Below the pieces are notes generated by a model. It did no database searches, had not been told where the DNA came from, and saw nothing but the letters and a program-made list of their open reading frames with translations. Positions 28,742 through 36,243 of a stretch of DNA of 64,000 nt are shown one piece after another; the first letter of the stretch is position 1; each line of letters begins with the position of its first letter. This DNA comes from Oscillatoria princeps RMCB-10 (GTDB lineage Bacteria > Cyanobacteriota > Cyanobacteriia > Cyanobacteriales > Oscillatoriaceae). Both the position numbers and the translations under genes were made by a program. The stretch covers positions 1 to 64,000 of the forward strand of contig JAHHHT010000039.1 of the NCBI GenBank assembly GCA_019359235.1. Reading direction: 5' to 3'.

Positions 28742-28756
28742 AGATAATCTTTTGGT

Positions 28757-28932
28757 AAACTTCTGATTGGTAATTTGCCCTCGCTCAGCTGCCTGAGCGC
28801 CGGTTTGGAATTCTCAGAAACCGGGTTTCTTTTAGCCTGACATCCGACAAATTGGTCTTTACCTGGAGAGAAACCCGGTTTCTTAACCCCGGCAAACTTA
28901 TGATTGGTAATTTGCCCTCGCTCAGCGGCCTG
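28757..28932. repeat. 39-bp direct repeats flanking a hairpin element
   Basis: AAACTT(C/A)TGATTGGTAATTTGCC and onward to CTCAGC(T/G)GCCTG is present at 28757-28795 and 28894-28932 with two mismatches. Between them are AGAAACCGGGTTTCTTTTAG and GAGAAACCCGGTTTCTTAAC palindromes. The right repeat overlaps the last codons of the MAPEG gene. Confidence 0.8.
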
Positions 28933-29332
28933 CAGCCAGCAAGCTGAGGACAAAGAGAGTGCCGGTGGAAAGCGTGCCAATCCCAAACATCAGCGAACGC
29001 CCCAGCGGCACATTTGCAATGTAAAAAACAGAGTAAAGCAACCTAGCCGCTACAAAAGCGATCGCCGCCCGCGCTGCCCAGTCCGAATCGACGCCAGTCG
29101 CGTAAGCCATCAGCGCCGCCGCCGCAAACACCATAAACGTTTCAAACGAATTCTGGTGCGCCCAAGTCGCTCTTTGCGCGTAAGGGGGCAATTTGTCAAA
29201 CATCGCGCGGGGCGCTGAAATGTCGTACCCCACTTGGACGCGGGCTAGGCCCACCACCAGGAAAGGGACATAAATCAGCACAGCCGCCGCCACAATTGCA
29301 TAAAGCAGAATGGCAGACACAGGGAATTGCAT
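28922..29332 (-). CDS. MAPEG-family membrane protein
   Basis: A 136-residue integral membrane protein with four predicted helices: about 5-27 (AILLYAIVAAAVLIYVPFLV), 65-85 (FMVFAAAALMAYATGV), 88-108 and 115-133. The MAPEG signature region is present in RATWAHQNSFETF. The family includes glutathione-dependent enzymes of eicosanoid and detoxification metabolism; the bacterial short members are mostly uncharacterised, so only the family is assigned. The 3' end coincides with one copy of a 39-bp direct repeat, so the last residues (LSLLAAGR) may have been altered by an insertion event. Confidence 0.8.
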   Translation of the reverse strand: MQFPVSAILLYAIVAAAVLIYVPFLVVGLARVQVGYDISAPRAMFDKLPPYAQRATWAHQNSFETFMVFAAAALMAYATGVDSDWAARAAIAFVAARLLYSVFYIANVPLGRSLMFGIGTLSTGTLFVLSLLAAGR

Positions 29333-29426
29333 TCGGGGTTACTTATTATGGGGGTCAAAAGGTCATGGGTCATTGGTCATCGGTCAAAAAGCAAAACACT
29401 AATGACAAATCACCAATGACTTTGGC

Positions 29427-29930
29427 TCAGTCAAAGTAGAACAGGGTCACCAGTCGGCGCTGCTCTTCCGCTTCCTGACAGCTTCGCAGCAGCGTGTGAC
29501 TGTCGTGAAACGCAAAGCAGATCAGCTGCTGGCACCGAGAAACAATCTCCTGATTGCAGAGGGCGCTGGCTTCAGCGAGGGACAGGCTGTCATTGCCGGA
29601 ATTTTCCACCAAGTGCATCACCTGTTCCAACTGCGTTCGAGACTCCGCCGGCTGGCGCTCCAGGCTTTGGGGCAAGATTACCGTTAGCATGTTCGGATCG
29701 GCCCGCATCGCTCCTTTGATAGCAGCTGAATTCGTGCCGGTCGCACCTGAGGTGATCAGCCGGTTGCCGGCTAAAACCAGCGCGTAGCTCATCATCTCAA
29801 TCAAGTGCTGGTGTGTGATCGGGACATGGCGCGATCCTAATATAGCAATCCGCTTAGAACCAGTTTGCTGGATCGTCGCCAGTTCTTGCGCGAGTGTATC
29901 TATCTTGGGTATTTCTATCGATTGACTCAA
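29427..29930 (-). CDS. DprA-like Rossmann protein (annotated in cyanobacteria as DNA recombination-mediator protein A)
   Basis: A 167-residue protein. The core is one Rossmann-like domain related to DprA/LOG proteins: KRIAILGSRHVPITHQHLIE, then the glycine-rich NRLITSGATGTNSAAIKGAM and LTVILPQSLERQP. DprA loads RecA on incoming single-stranded DNA during transformation, but this protein is only half the length of DprA and lacks the C-terminal winged helix, so the role is uncertain. The start is read as TTG at 29930 (MSQSIEIPKID); an ATG ten bases upstream is out of frame. The spacer before the MAPEG gene (29333-29426) holds GGTCATTGGTCAT/ATGACAAATCACCAATGAC short inverted repeats. Confidence 0.65.
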   Translation of the reverse strand: MSQSIEIPKIDTLAQELATIQQTGSKRIAILGSRHVPITHQHLIEMMSYALVLAGNRLITSGATGTNSAAIKGAMRADPNMLTVILPQSLERQPAESRTQLEQVMHLVENSGNDSLSLAEASALCNQEIVSRCQQLICFAFHDSHTLLRSCQEAEEQRRLVTLFYFD

Positions 29931-30090
29931 AGACGCTCATTCGCTGAACAGGACAACCTTGATATTTTAACAAACACAGCCGCCCAAAGCACCCCTCTTT
30001 CGCTGTAAGTATTTATTAAGGGCGGCGAAAGCGCTTCGCACTGGCCCGCGCTTGCCGCCCAACGCTCCCCGGCCCCACTTTAAGGAAAAA

Positions 30091-31524
30091 ATGGCAACCA
30101 CCACCCCACCGGCATCTGCAAAAGGTTGGGCAAAAGCAATCCTGCCACCGGCAGCCGAATTTGGCCCAACACCCCTGCCCGTCACTGCCGGTGCCATACC
30201 CACCGGCTTGCGCGGCACCCTCTACCGCAATGGCCCAGCCCGGCTCGAACGCGGCGGGCGTCGCGTGGGGCACTGGTTTGATGGCGATGGAGCCATCCTC
30301 GCCACCCACTTCACCGGCACCGCCACCGGCACCTATCGCTACGTGCGGACAGCCGGCTATCTGGAAGAACAAGCAAAAGGCCAGATGCTCTACGGCGGTT
30401 ACGGCACCACCTCACCCGCCCCATTCTGGCAGAAGTTCGCCAAACAAGTCAAAAATGCCGCCAACACCGGTGTGCTGGCACTTCCCGACAAACTGCTGGC
30501 CCTTTGGGAAGGCGGGCACCCCCACGCCCTCCACCCACACACCCTAGAAACCCTCGGACTCGACAATCTCGGCTGGTTAAGCCCCAACTGGCCCTATTCC
30601 GCCCACCCCAAGCGAGATCCCCAAACCGGCGAGATTTATAACTTTGGCGTCACCCCCGGCAAAACGAGTCAATTGCGCGTTTACCGCTGCAACAGCCAGC
30701 TCCAGCTGCTCCAACAGACCGCCATTCCCCTCGATGGCCTCCCCCTGATTCACGATTTTGTCCTCGCCGGCCAATATCTCGTGTTCTTGATTCCCCCCGT
30801 GCGGTTGCAGGTACTCCCCGCACTCTTGCAGCTCAAAAGCTTCAGCGACGCCCTCCGCTGGCGTCCTGAAAAAGGAACTCAGATAGTGGTACTTGACAAA
30901 ACCACCCTTTCTGTGGTAAGCAAAACCGAAGCTGAACCGTGGTATCAGTGGCATTTCGGCAACGGGTATGTGGGCGACGGCGGCGCTGTGGTAGTGGACA
31001 TTGTGCGCTATGACGATTTTCAGACCAACCAGCGCCTGAAAGAAGTGGCCGCCGGCCAAACCCAGACCCAGGCCAAAGGCTCGCTCTGGCGGCTGCGCCT
31101 CGACCCGCTTTCTGGCCAAATCGCCGAAATGCGAGAACTTCTGGCACGCAGCTGCGAATTCCCCACAGTGCCAGCTTCCGAGGTGGGGCGAGAAAACCGC
31201 TTTACCTATTTATCGCTGCACCGGCAAGGAACGGACGCTATCGGGGAACAGTTCGACAGCATCGGGCGTTTCGACTGTCAAACCGGCACCCTCACCGAGG
31301 CCAACTTAGGCGCGGGCCGGTATCCGACAGAACCCATTTACGCCCCAGACGCGGACAATCCCCAGCAGGGCTGGATTTTGACGGTGGTGTTTGACAGCCA
31401 GCAAAACAGCAGCGAAGTGTGGGTTTTTGACGCCGAGCGATTGGACGGCGAGCCGGTGTGCCGGCTGGCGCTGCCAGAGGTTGTCCCCTTGGGATTTCAC
31501 GGCACCTGGGTTCCTGCCGGCTAG
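30091..31524 (+). CDS. Carotenoid oxygenase (apocarotenoid 15,15'-oxygenase type)
   Basis: A 477-residue protein of the RPE65/carotenoid cleavage oxygenase family, which uses an Fe(II) held by four histidines in a seven-bladed propeller to split (apo)carotenoids. The histidine ligand motifs are seen in WPYSAHPKRD, GLPLIHDFVL, WYQWHFGNGY and the C-terminal LGFHGTWVPAG. The family start is RGTLYRNGPARLERGG with HWFDGDGAI. Length matches cyanobacterial apocarotenoid oxygenases, which make retinal. The ATG at 30091 has AAGGA upstream and replaces an earlier in-frame start at 30052. No retinal-binding opsin gene is in the window. It stands apart from cruF/cruG, the other carotenoid genes here. Confidence 0.85.
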   Translation: MATTTPPASAKGWAKAILPPAAEFGPTPLPVTAGAIPTGLRGTLYRNGPARLERGGRRVGHWFDGDGAILATHFTGTATGTYRYVRTAGYLEEQAKGQMLYGGYGTTSPAPFWQKFAKQVKNAANTGVLALPDKLLALWEGGHPHALHPHTLETLGLDNLGWLSPNWPYSAHPKRDPQTGEIYNFGVTPGKTSQLRVYRCNSQLQLLQQTAIPLDGLPLIHDFVLAGQYLVFLIPPVRLQVLPALLQLKSFSDALRWRPEKGTQIVVLDKTTLSVVSKTEAEPWYQWHFGNGYVGDGGAVVVDIVRYDDFQTNQRLKEVAAGQTQTQAKGSLWRLRLDPLSGQIAEMRELLARSCEFPTVPASEVGRENRFTYLSLHRQGTDAIGEQFDSIGRFDCQTGTLTEANLGAGRYPTEPIYAPDADNPQQGWILTVVFDSQQNSSEVWVFDAERLDGEPVCRLALPEVVPLGFHGTWVPAG

Positions 31525-31541
31525 GGGGTTAACAAACGGGG

Positions 31542-31866
31542 GTTAAGAAACCGGGGTTCTTTGCCACAATCTGCCGTTTTTGGCGCTGAATTCTCATAAA
31601 AACCCGGTTTCTAGCGTTATGCGTTAAGAAACCGGGTTTCTTTGGCAAAATCTGCCGTTAGTGGCCCTGCATTCTCAGAGAAACCCGGTTTCTAGCGTTA
31701 TGCGTTAAGAAACCGGGTTTCTTTGGCACAATCTGCCGTTTTTGGCGCTGAATTCTCAGAGAAACCCGGTTTCTAGCGTTATGCGTTAAGAAACCGGGTT
31801 TCTTTGGCACAATCTGCCGTTTTTGGCGCTGAATTCTCAGAGAAACCCGGTTTCTAGCATTAGTTT
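31542..31866. repeat. Four tandem copies of an 81-82 bp palindromic unit
   Basis: Units start near 31542, 31624, 31705 and 31786. Each contains TTAAGAAACCGGGTTTCTTT, then GGCA(C/A)AATCTGCCGTT, GAATTCTCAGAGAAACCCGG and TTTCTAGCGTTATGCG. Units two to four are almost identical, so expansion is recent. They fill the spacer between the carotenoid oxygenase (plus) and the DRTGG gene (minus), which converge here. Confidence 0.85.
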
Positions 31867-31881
31867 CTAGGATTGCTTGAC

Positions 31882-32973
31882 CTAGGCCCTAGCCACTGCC
31901 GGTTGCAAGCCGAGCGCTGCCAGCAAGCGGTCAATATCGAAGTGTTCTGCCATCATTTGCTGGATATATTCCACCTTGACTGGTTCCTGGAGGCGAACTT
32001 GACCCAAGGCACGCTCAATAATTTCCACCGTTGCCAGAGTGTCGAGGGCCACCGACAGCACCGGCACCTCCACCTCTTCGGCACGGCTGAGAACCGTCGG
32101 TGGCGGCTGGATGTGGCCGGTGAGGATCAGGCACTGGGTATTCGTTTCCAGTGCCGCCATTTGGATATCCGTGCGGTCGCCGCCGGTGACCACAGCCATA
32201 TTTCGCCCTTGCGAGAAATATTTGATAGCCGAGTTGACATTCATCGCCCCAATGGTGAGAGTTTCCACCATCAAATCGAGCCGGTCAGACCGGCACAGCA
32301 CCTCAGCGCCAAGCCTGCGGGCCAGTTCAGCGACACTGACGCTGCGCAGCAAGTTGCTTCTGGGCAGCATTCCCAAAACCGGCACCCCTCGCGACTCCAG
32401 AAAAGGGCGAACTGCTTCTTCAGCGGTGAACAGCAGCTCGGCGGGAATGTCGTTGAGCAAAACCCCCGAGAGGCGAGCGCCCAAGCGCTGCTTAACGGCC
32501 AACAGCCGCTCAACCGACAGAACCGACTGCAAGCCCGCCACCAGCAGAACCGAAGCGTCAGCGGCCTCAGCCACCTGCTGCAGGGACAAATTCAGCAGAT
32601 AGCCTTCCTCCAGAGTGCCCGCGCCTTCCAGCAGCACCAAATCTCCAGAAGCCCCGCGCACGGATTTGGCCAGAGCCTGGGAATAATCAGTGTCATCTTC
32701 CCCCAGAAGGCGTTTGGCGAGCGCCGCTTCATCCAGGAACGCAAGCGTCGGCAGCAGCCGGCTTTCTGGCAGGTTGAGAGTTTTGGCCACCTGGCGCAAA
32801 TCCTCATCTATTCCATCCGCCGGACTGACACTCGGACAAGTTCCCAGAGGTTTCCCGTAAGCGATGTCCAGTTTTTTTTGCTGCAACTGGTGGGCAATTC
32901 CGAGGATGGTAGCGGTCTTGCCGCTGTAAGGCTCAGCTGACCCAATCAGTAAATATTTAGGGGATTTTGGCAC
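31882..32973 (-). CDS. BioD-like P-loop plus DRTGG-domain protein (phosphotransacetylase N-terminal type)
   Basis: A 363-residue protein. Residues about 1-210 form a BioD/CobQ-like P-loop domain (LLIGSAEPYSGKTATILGIA gives the nucleotide-binding loop; DLVLLEGAGTLEEGYLLNLS follows). Residues about 215-330 form a DRTGG domain (GAMNVNSAIKYFSQG and VVTGGDRTDIQMAAL). This combination is the N-terminal part of long phosphate acetyltransferases, but the catalytic acetyltransferase domain is absent, so a regulatory or nucleotide-binding role is more likely. It lies 131 bp downstream of ebsA on the same strand, an arrangement I recall as frequent in cyanobacteria. Confidence 0.78.
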   Translation of the reverse strand: MPKSPKYLLIGSAEPYSGKTATILGIAHQLQQKKLDIAYGKPLGTCPSVSPADGIDEDLRQVAKTLNLPESRLLPTLAFLDEAALAKRLLGEDDTDYSQALAKSVRGASGDLVLLEGAGTLEEGYLLNLSLQQVAEAADASVLLVAGLQSVLSVERLLAVKQRLGARLSGVLLNDIPAELLFTAEEAVRPFLESRGVPVLGMLPRSNLLRSVSVAELARRLGAEVLCRSDRLDLMVETLTIGAMNVNSAIKYFSQGRNMAVVTGGDRTDIQMAALETNTQCLILTGHIQPPPTVLSRAEEVEVPVLSVALDTLATVEIIERALGQVRLQEPVKVEYIQQMMAEHFDIDRLLAALGLQPAVARA

Positions 32974-33104
32974 ACCCTCACTCCTATAGTTGAACGTCTG
33001 CAGCCGAGCTGCCGTTTTACCATACTAAATCAGCGGATACACTTCCCGTCAAAATTGGAAATTGGGTAATTTACCCCCTATCAGCGCTTTCTCTGAAAGC
33101 CCGC

Positions 33105-33494
33105 TCACTCTTCTGGCCGCAGCAACTTCCGGTAGAAAGCTTTCGAGAAATCCACCGTGTGATAGCGCTTGTAATTGACGATCACGTCGATTAAGTGATC
33201 GACAAATTCAAAATTAGCCATCTTGACTTCGTAACTCAGCTGCTCCCCCTGGGTGCTAAACTGCATCCGGCAACCGATCAGGTCGGCGGGAATCGTGGAG
33301 ACAGTCCAGCTGGCCACAAAAGGAATACTCTCACCGCCTTCAATTTTGCGCTCTCCCTCCAAACTCTTGTTCTGGTAGAGGCTGAGCGCTCGCGGCAAAA
33401 CAGCACGCTTGGTCCCCTCCCGGTAGTAGGGCTGATAGACAAGGATCTGCCCGTTATCAACGGGCTGAAGTTGATCGATCGCCGACCCGCTCAT
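33105..33494 (-). CDS. ebsA: Type IV pilus biogenesis protein EbsA
   Basis: A 129-residue cytosolic protein. It matches the cyanobacterial EbsA family as I recall it: IDQLQPVDNGQILVYQPYY, then LPRALSLYQNKSLEGERKIE, IPFVASWTVSTIPADLIGC and EFVDHLIDVIVNYKRY. EbsA is required for type IV pilus assembly and biofilm self-suppression in Synechococcus elongatus. The ATG at 33494 is chosen because GGGAGG lies five bases upstream; the longer frame to 33524 lacks this. It is probably co-transcribed with the DRTGG protein. Recognition is by pattern memory, not alignment. Confidence 0.78.
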   Translation of the reverse strand: MSGSAIDQLQPVDNGQILVYQPYYREGTKRAVLPRALSLYQNKSLEGERKIEGGESIPFVASWTVSTIPADLIGCRMQFSTQGEQLSYEVKMANFEFVDHLIDVIVNYKRYHTVDFSKAFYRKLLRPEE

Positions 33495-33524
33495 ATTGGC
33501 CTCCCATTCCTTATAACTTGGCAC

Positions 33525-33807
33525 TTGCGTGACCTGAGATCAGGCGTCAGCAAGGGCGGTGGGGGCCCGACAGGGGCAGCGCACCGCTCCTGAGGGACTG
33601 GACTCGTTCCAAGGGACAAGTTCACCTGAAGGCCCGGGGCACCGCCCGCACCCTCACAGCTCCCCGATCTTAACCTTGGCGGGGGAGCGGTCGCATGCCT
33701 TGTCCCGTAGCTCCCACTTGCCCGCACATTTAATTGTTGACGGTTTGACAGCACAGCCTCAAAATTTATGAAAGACTTAACGATAGAACACAAAACTATA
33801 GAAACCT
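33525..33807. other. GC-rich intergenic region
   Basis: Divergent spacer between ebsA and the radical SAM gene. It contains G/C-rich blocks such as GGCCCGGGGCACCGCCCGCA without a repeat family shared elsewhere in the window. No gene or consensus promoter is evident. The last 60 bp before the radical SAM ATG are AT-rich. Confidence 0.4.
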
Positions 33808-34788
33808 ATGGCACCTTTGGTTGCGAATTATTACTTGACCTATCGCTGCAACGCCCGCTGCCATTTTTGTAACATCTGGGCGCTGGAACCGAATCAGGAA
33901 GCTGATTTTACCACAATTCAGCAGAATCTCAACGACTTGCACCGTTTGGGTGTAAAATATGTAGACTTTACGGGCGGCGAACCCCTGCTGCGCCAAGACG
34001 TGGGCCAGATTTACACAGAGGCCAAACGGCAGGGCTTCATCACCAGCATGACCACCAACACCATCCTGTACCCCAAAAAAGCCAAAGAAATTCAGGGTTT
34101 AGTTGACTTCCTGAATTTTTCTCTGGACGGGCCCGATGCCGAAACTCACGACCAGTCGCGGGGGGTGAAGATATTTGACACCTTGGTGGAGTCAGTGAAA
34201 ATCGCCCATTCGCTGGGGGAGTATCCCGTGCTCAACCACACCGTCACCGCCCAAAACTACGAGCGCATTCACGAAGTCGGGGAACTGGGCAAACGGCTGG
34301 GCGTGCGGGTTTGGCTCAACCCGGCCTTCACCGCTCACGACCACTACAACTCCAAGAAAAATCCCACACCGGAAATGGTGGCGGCCATTGAGGCGGCAGC
34401 GAAGAAGTACAGTAATCTCGGATACAATAAGGCAGCATTGGCTTTCATAGAAGCTGGGGGCAACGACACCAAGAATCCCCGCTGCAAAGCGGTGGAGGCC
34501 GTGATAGCCATTTCGCCAGATAACAAGTTGCTGCTGCCCTGCTACCATTTTGCCCAAACCGGCATTTCCATTAACGGCAACCTGTACGAACTTTACCGGC
34601 AGTCGGAAGAGGTGGAACAGTACCGGCAAAGCCAGGGCAAACTGTCCGTGTGCGAAGGTTGTACGGTATGGTGTTACTTGATCCCCAGCTTCTTTAAGGG
34701 TGTGGACAAATATTGGTTTTTAAATCAAGTTACCTATGCCGGCGAATTCCTGGCCAGAAAACGATTCTTACAAGGAGCTGTGGTCTGA
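33808..34788 (+). CDS. Radical SAM protein
   Basis: A 326-residue radical SAM enzyme. The 4Fe-4S cysteines are C14, C18 and C21 (RCNARCHFCNIW), and DFTGGEPLLR is the SAM-binding GGE motif. The C-terminal part holds further cysteines (NPRCKAVEAV, LLPCYHF, VCEGCTVWCY) that resemble the auxiliary-cluster region of SPASM/twitch-type members, so a second cluster is likely. The substrate is unknown. The following glycosyltransferase gene starts inside this gene and overlaps it by 53 bp in another frame, which implies coupled expression. Modification of a sugar, lipid or peptide acted on by that enzyme is one possibility. Confidence 0.85.
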   Translation: MAPLVANYYLTYRCNARCHFCNIWALEPNQEADFTTIQQNLNDLHRLGVKYVDFTGGEPLLRQDVGQIYTEAKRQGFITSMTTNTILYPKKAKEIQGLVDFLNFSLDGPDAETHDQSRGVKIFDTLVESVKIAHSLGEYPVLNHTVTAQNYERIHEVGELGKRLGVRVWLNPAFTAHDHYNSKKNPTPEMVAAIEAAAKKYSNLGYNKAALAFIEAGGNDTKNPRCKAVEAVIAISPDNKLLLPCYHFAQTGISINGNLYELYRQSEEVEQYRQSQGKLSVCEGCTVWCYLIPSFFKGVDKYWFLNQVTYAGEFLARKRFLQGAVV

Positions 34789-36139
34789 TATCGCTGCTGC
34801 AGCTGAAGAAAACGACCCGCCAGCGGGCCTAACTTTGGCCATACCCGAGTCCTGGTATCAGGATCGCAGGCTCAAAGCCGCTGCAGTCTTGACAGTTGTC
34901 TGGACTGGCACGATTGCCCTGCACCTGTTCTCTTGGGGCATCTGGCTGGTACTCGGCTTCACCGGCGTGATGGCAATCCATGCCGTGCGAGTTTTGCGGG
35001 CCCGACCCGTGAGCTACCCTATGCCCCTCTCGGATGGCACCCGCGACAATTGGCCCCTCGTTTCCCTGCTGGTGGCGGCAAAAAATGAAGAAACCGTGAT
35101 TGGCCGGCTGGTGGAAACCCTGTGCAATCTGGACTACCCAGCTGACCGCTATGAAGTGTGGGCGATCGACGATGCCAGCACGGACTCAACGCCGGCGCTC
35201 TTGGACAAACTGGCCGCCCAGCACGCGCAGCTGAAGGTGCTCCACCGCTCAGAGTCAGCCGGCGGCGGCAAATCGGGGGCTTTAAACGATGTGCTGCCCC
35301 TGATCAGGGGCGAGTTCTTGGCGGTGTTTGATGCCGACGCTTCGGTCAGTCCCGACGTGCTGCGCCAGGTGCTGCCGGTGTTCGCACGCCAAGAAGTGGG
35401 CGCGGTGCAAATGCGAAAAGCAATCGCCAACGCTTCGCTGAATTTCTGGACTCGCGGACAAGCGGCTGAGATGGCTCTCGACAGCTATTTCCAGCAGCAG
35501 CGCATTACTATCGGCGGCATTGGAGAATTGCGGGGCAATGGCCAGTTTGTCCGCCGGTCGGCCCTGGAGCGCTGCGGCGGCTTCAACGAACTGACGATTA
35601 CCGACGATTTGGATTTGACCGTGCGCTTGCACCTGGATGGGTGGGACATTGAATTTGTCCAGCTTCCCGTGCGAGAGGAAGGCGTCACCAGCGCCCTGTC
35701 TCTCTGGCACCAGCGCAACCGCTGGGCGGAGGGCGGCCACCAGCGCTATATGGACTACTGGCCGCTGATTTGGCGCAACCGCATGGGGACTCGCAAGACT
35801 TGGGATATGTTCATGTTCTGGATTATCCAGTATTTCCTGCCTATGGCAGCGGTGCCGGACTCTTTGATGGCTGTTGCCGGCAGCCGGCTTCCGGTGTACA
35901 GTCCGATTACCGCTCTGATGCTGGGCATGTCCCTGATCGGCATGTTTACCGGCCTGCGGCGCACCGGCGCACAGGAAAAATTGAGCCCAACCACAGCATC
36001 CCTCACCCTGCTGCAGACCCTGCGAGGCATCGTTTACATGCTCCACTGGATAGTCGTGATGGCCAGCGTCACCGTCCGCATGTCGGTACGGCCCAAGCGT
36101 CTGAAATGGGTCAAAACAGTCCATCAAGGCCAATTTTAG
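34736..36139 (+). CDS. Membrane glycosyltransferase family 2 (processive synthase type)
   Basis: A 467-residue GT2 enzyme. After two N-terminal helices (about 48-85; LTVVWTGTIALHLFSWGIW) comes the catalytic domain: PLVSLLVAAKNEETVIGRLV, the nucleotide-binding AIDDASTDST, DAD in FLAVFDADASV, TDD in ELTITDDLDL and the QxxRW motif in LWHQRNRWAEGG. Three or four C-terminal helices follow. This is the layout of synthases that extend and export beta-linked polysaccharide or transfer sugars to lipids. The ATG at 34736 gives MPANSWPENDSYKEL and lies within the upstream radical SAM gene. The acceptor is unknown. Confidence 0.85.
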   Translation: MPANSWPENDSYKELWSDIAAAAEENDPPAGLTLAIPESWYQDRRLKAAAVLTVVWTGTIALHLFSWGIWLVLGFTGVMAIHAVRVLRARPVSYPMPLSDGTRDNWPLVSLLVAAKNEETVIGRLVETLCNLDYPADRYEVWAIDDASTDSTPALLDKLAAQHAQLKVLHRSESAGGGKSGALNDVLPLIRGEFLAVFDADASVSPDVLRQVLPVFARQEVGAVQMRKAIANASLNFWTRGQAAEMALDSYFQQQRITIGGIGELRGNGQFVRRSALERCGGFNELTITDDLDLTVRLHLDGWDIEFVQLPVREEGVTSALSLWHQRNRWAEGGHQRYMDYWPLIWRNRMGTRKTWDMFMFWIIQYFLPMAAVPDSLMAVAGSRLPVYSPITALMLGMSLIGMFTGLRRTGAQEKLSPTTASLTLLQTLRGIVYMLHWIVVMASVTVRMSVRPKRLKWVKTVHQGQF

Positions 36140-36165
36140 ATTTTACATCCCTCTCGCCCTGGCTG

Positions 36166-36198
36166 AGAAACCCGGTTTCTTAAAAAAACCGGGTTTCT
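36166..36198 (+). terminator. Hairpin between convergent genes
   Basis: AGAAACCCGG (36166-36175) pairs with CCGGGTTTCT (36189-36198) around a TTTCTTAAAAAAA loop. It lies between the GT2 and dnaX stops and may serve both strands. No long T-run follows, and it belongs to a dispersed palindrome family, so a terminator role is only possible. Confidence 0.4.
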
Positions 36199-36243
36199 AA
36201 TTCACAGGCAAACTAAATGCAGTATAAATTTTAAATGGCGGGT

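Noticed and set aside
31873-32940. 355-codon plus-strand frame opposite the DRTGG gene
   Set aside because: Antisense to a gene with clear P-loop and DRTGG motifs. It is His/Gln/Arg-rich without domains.
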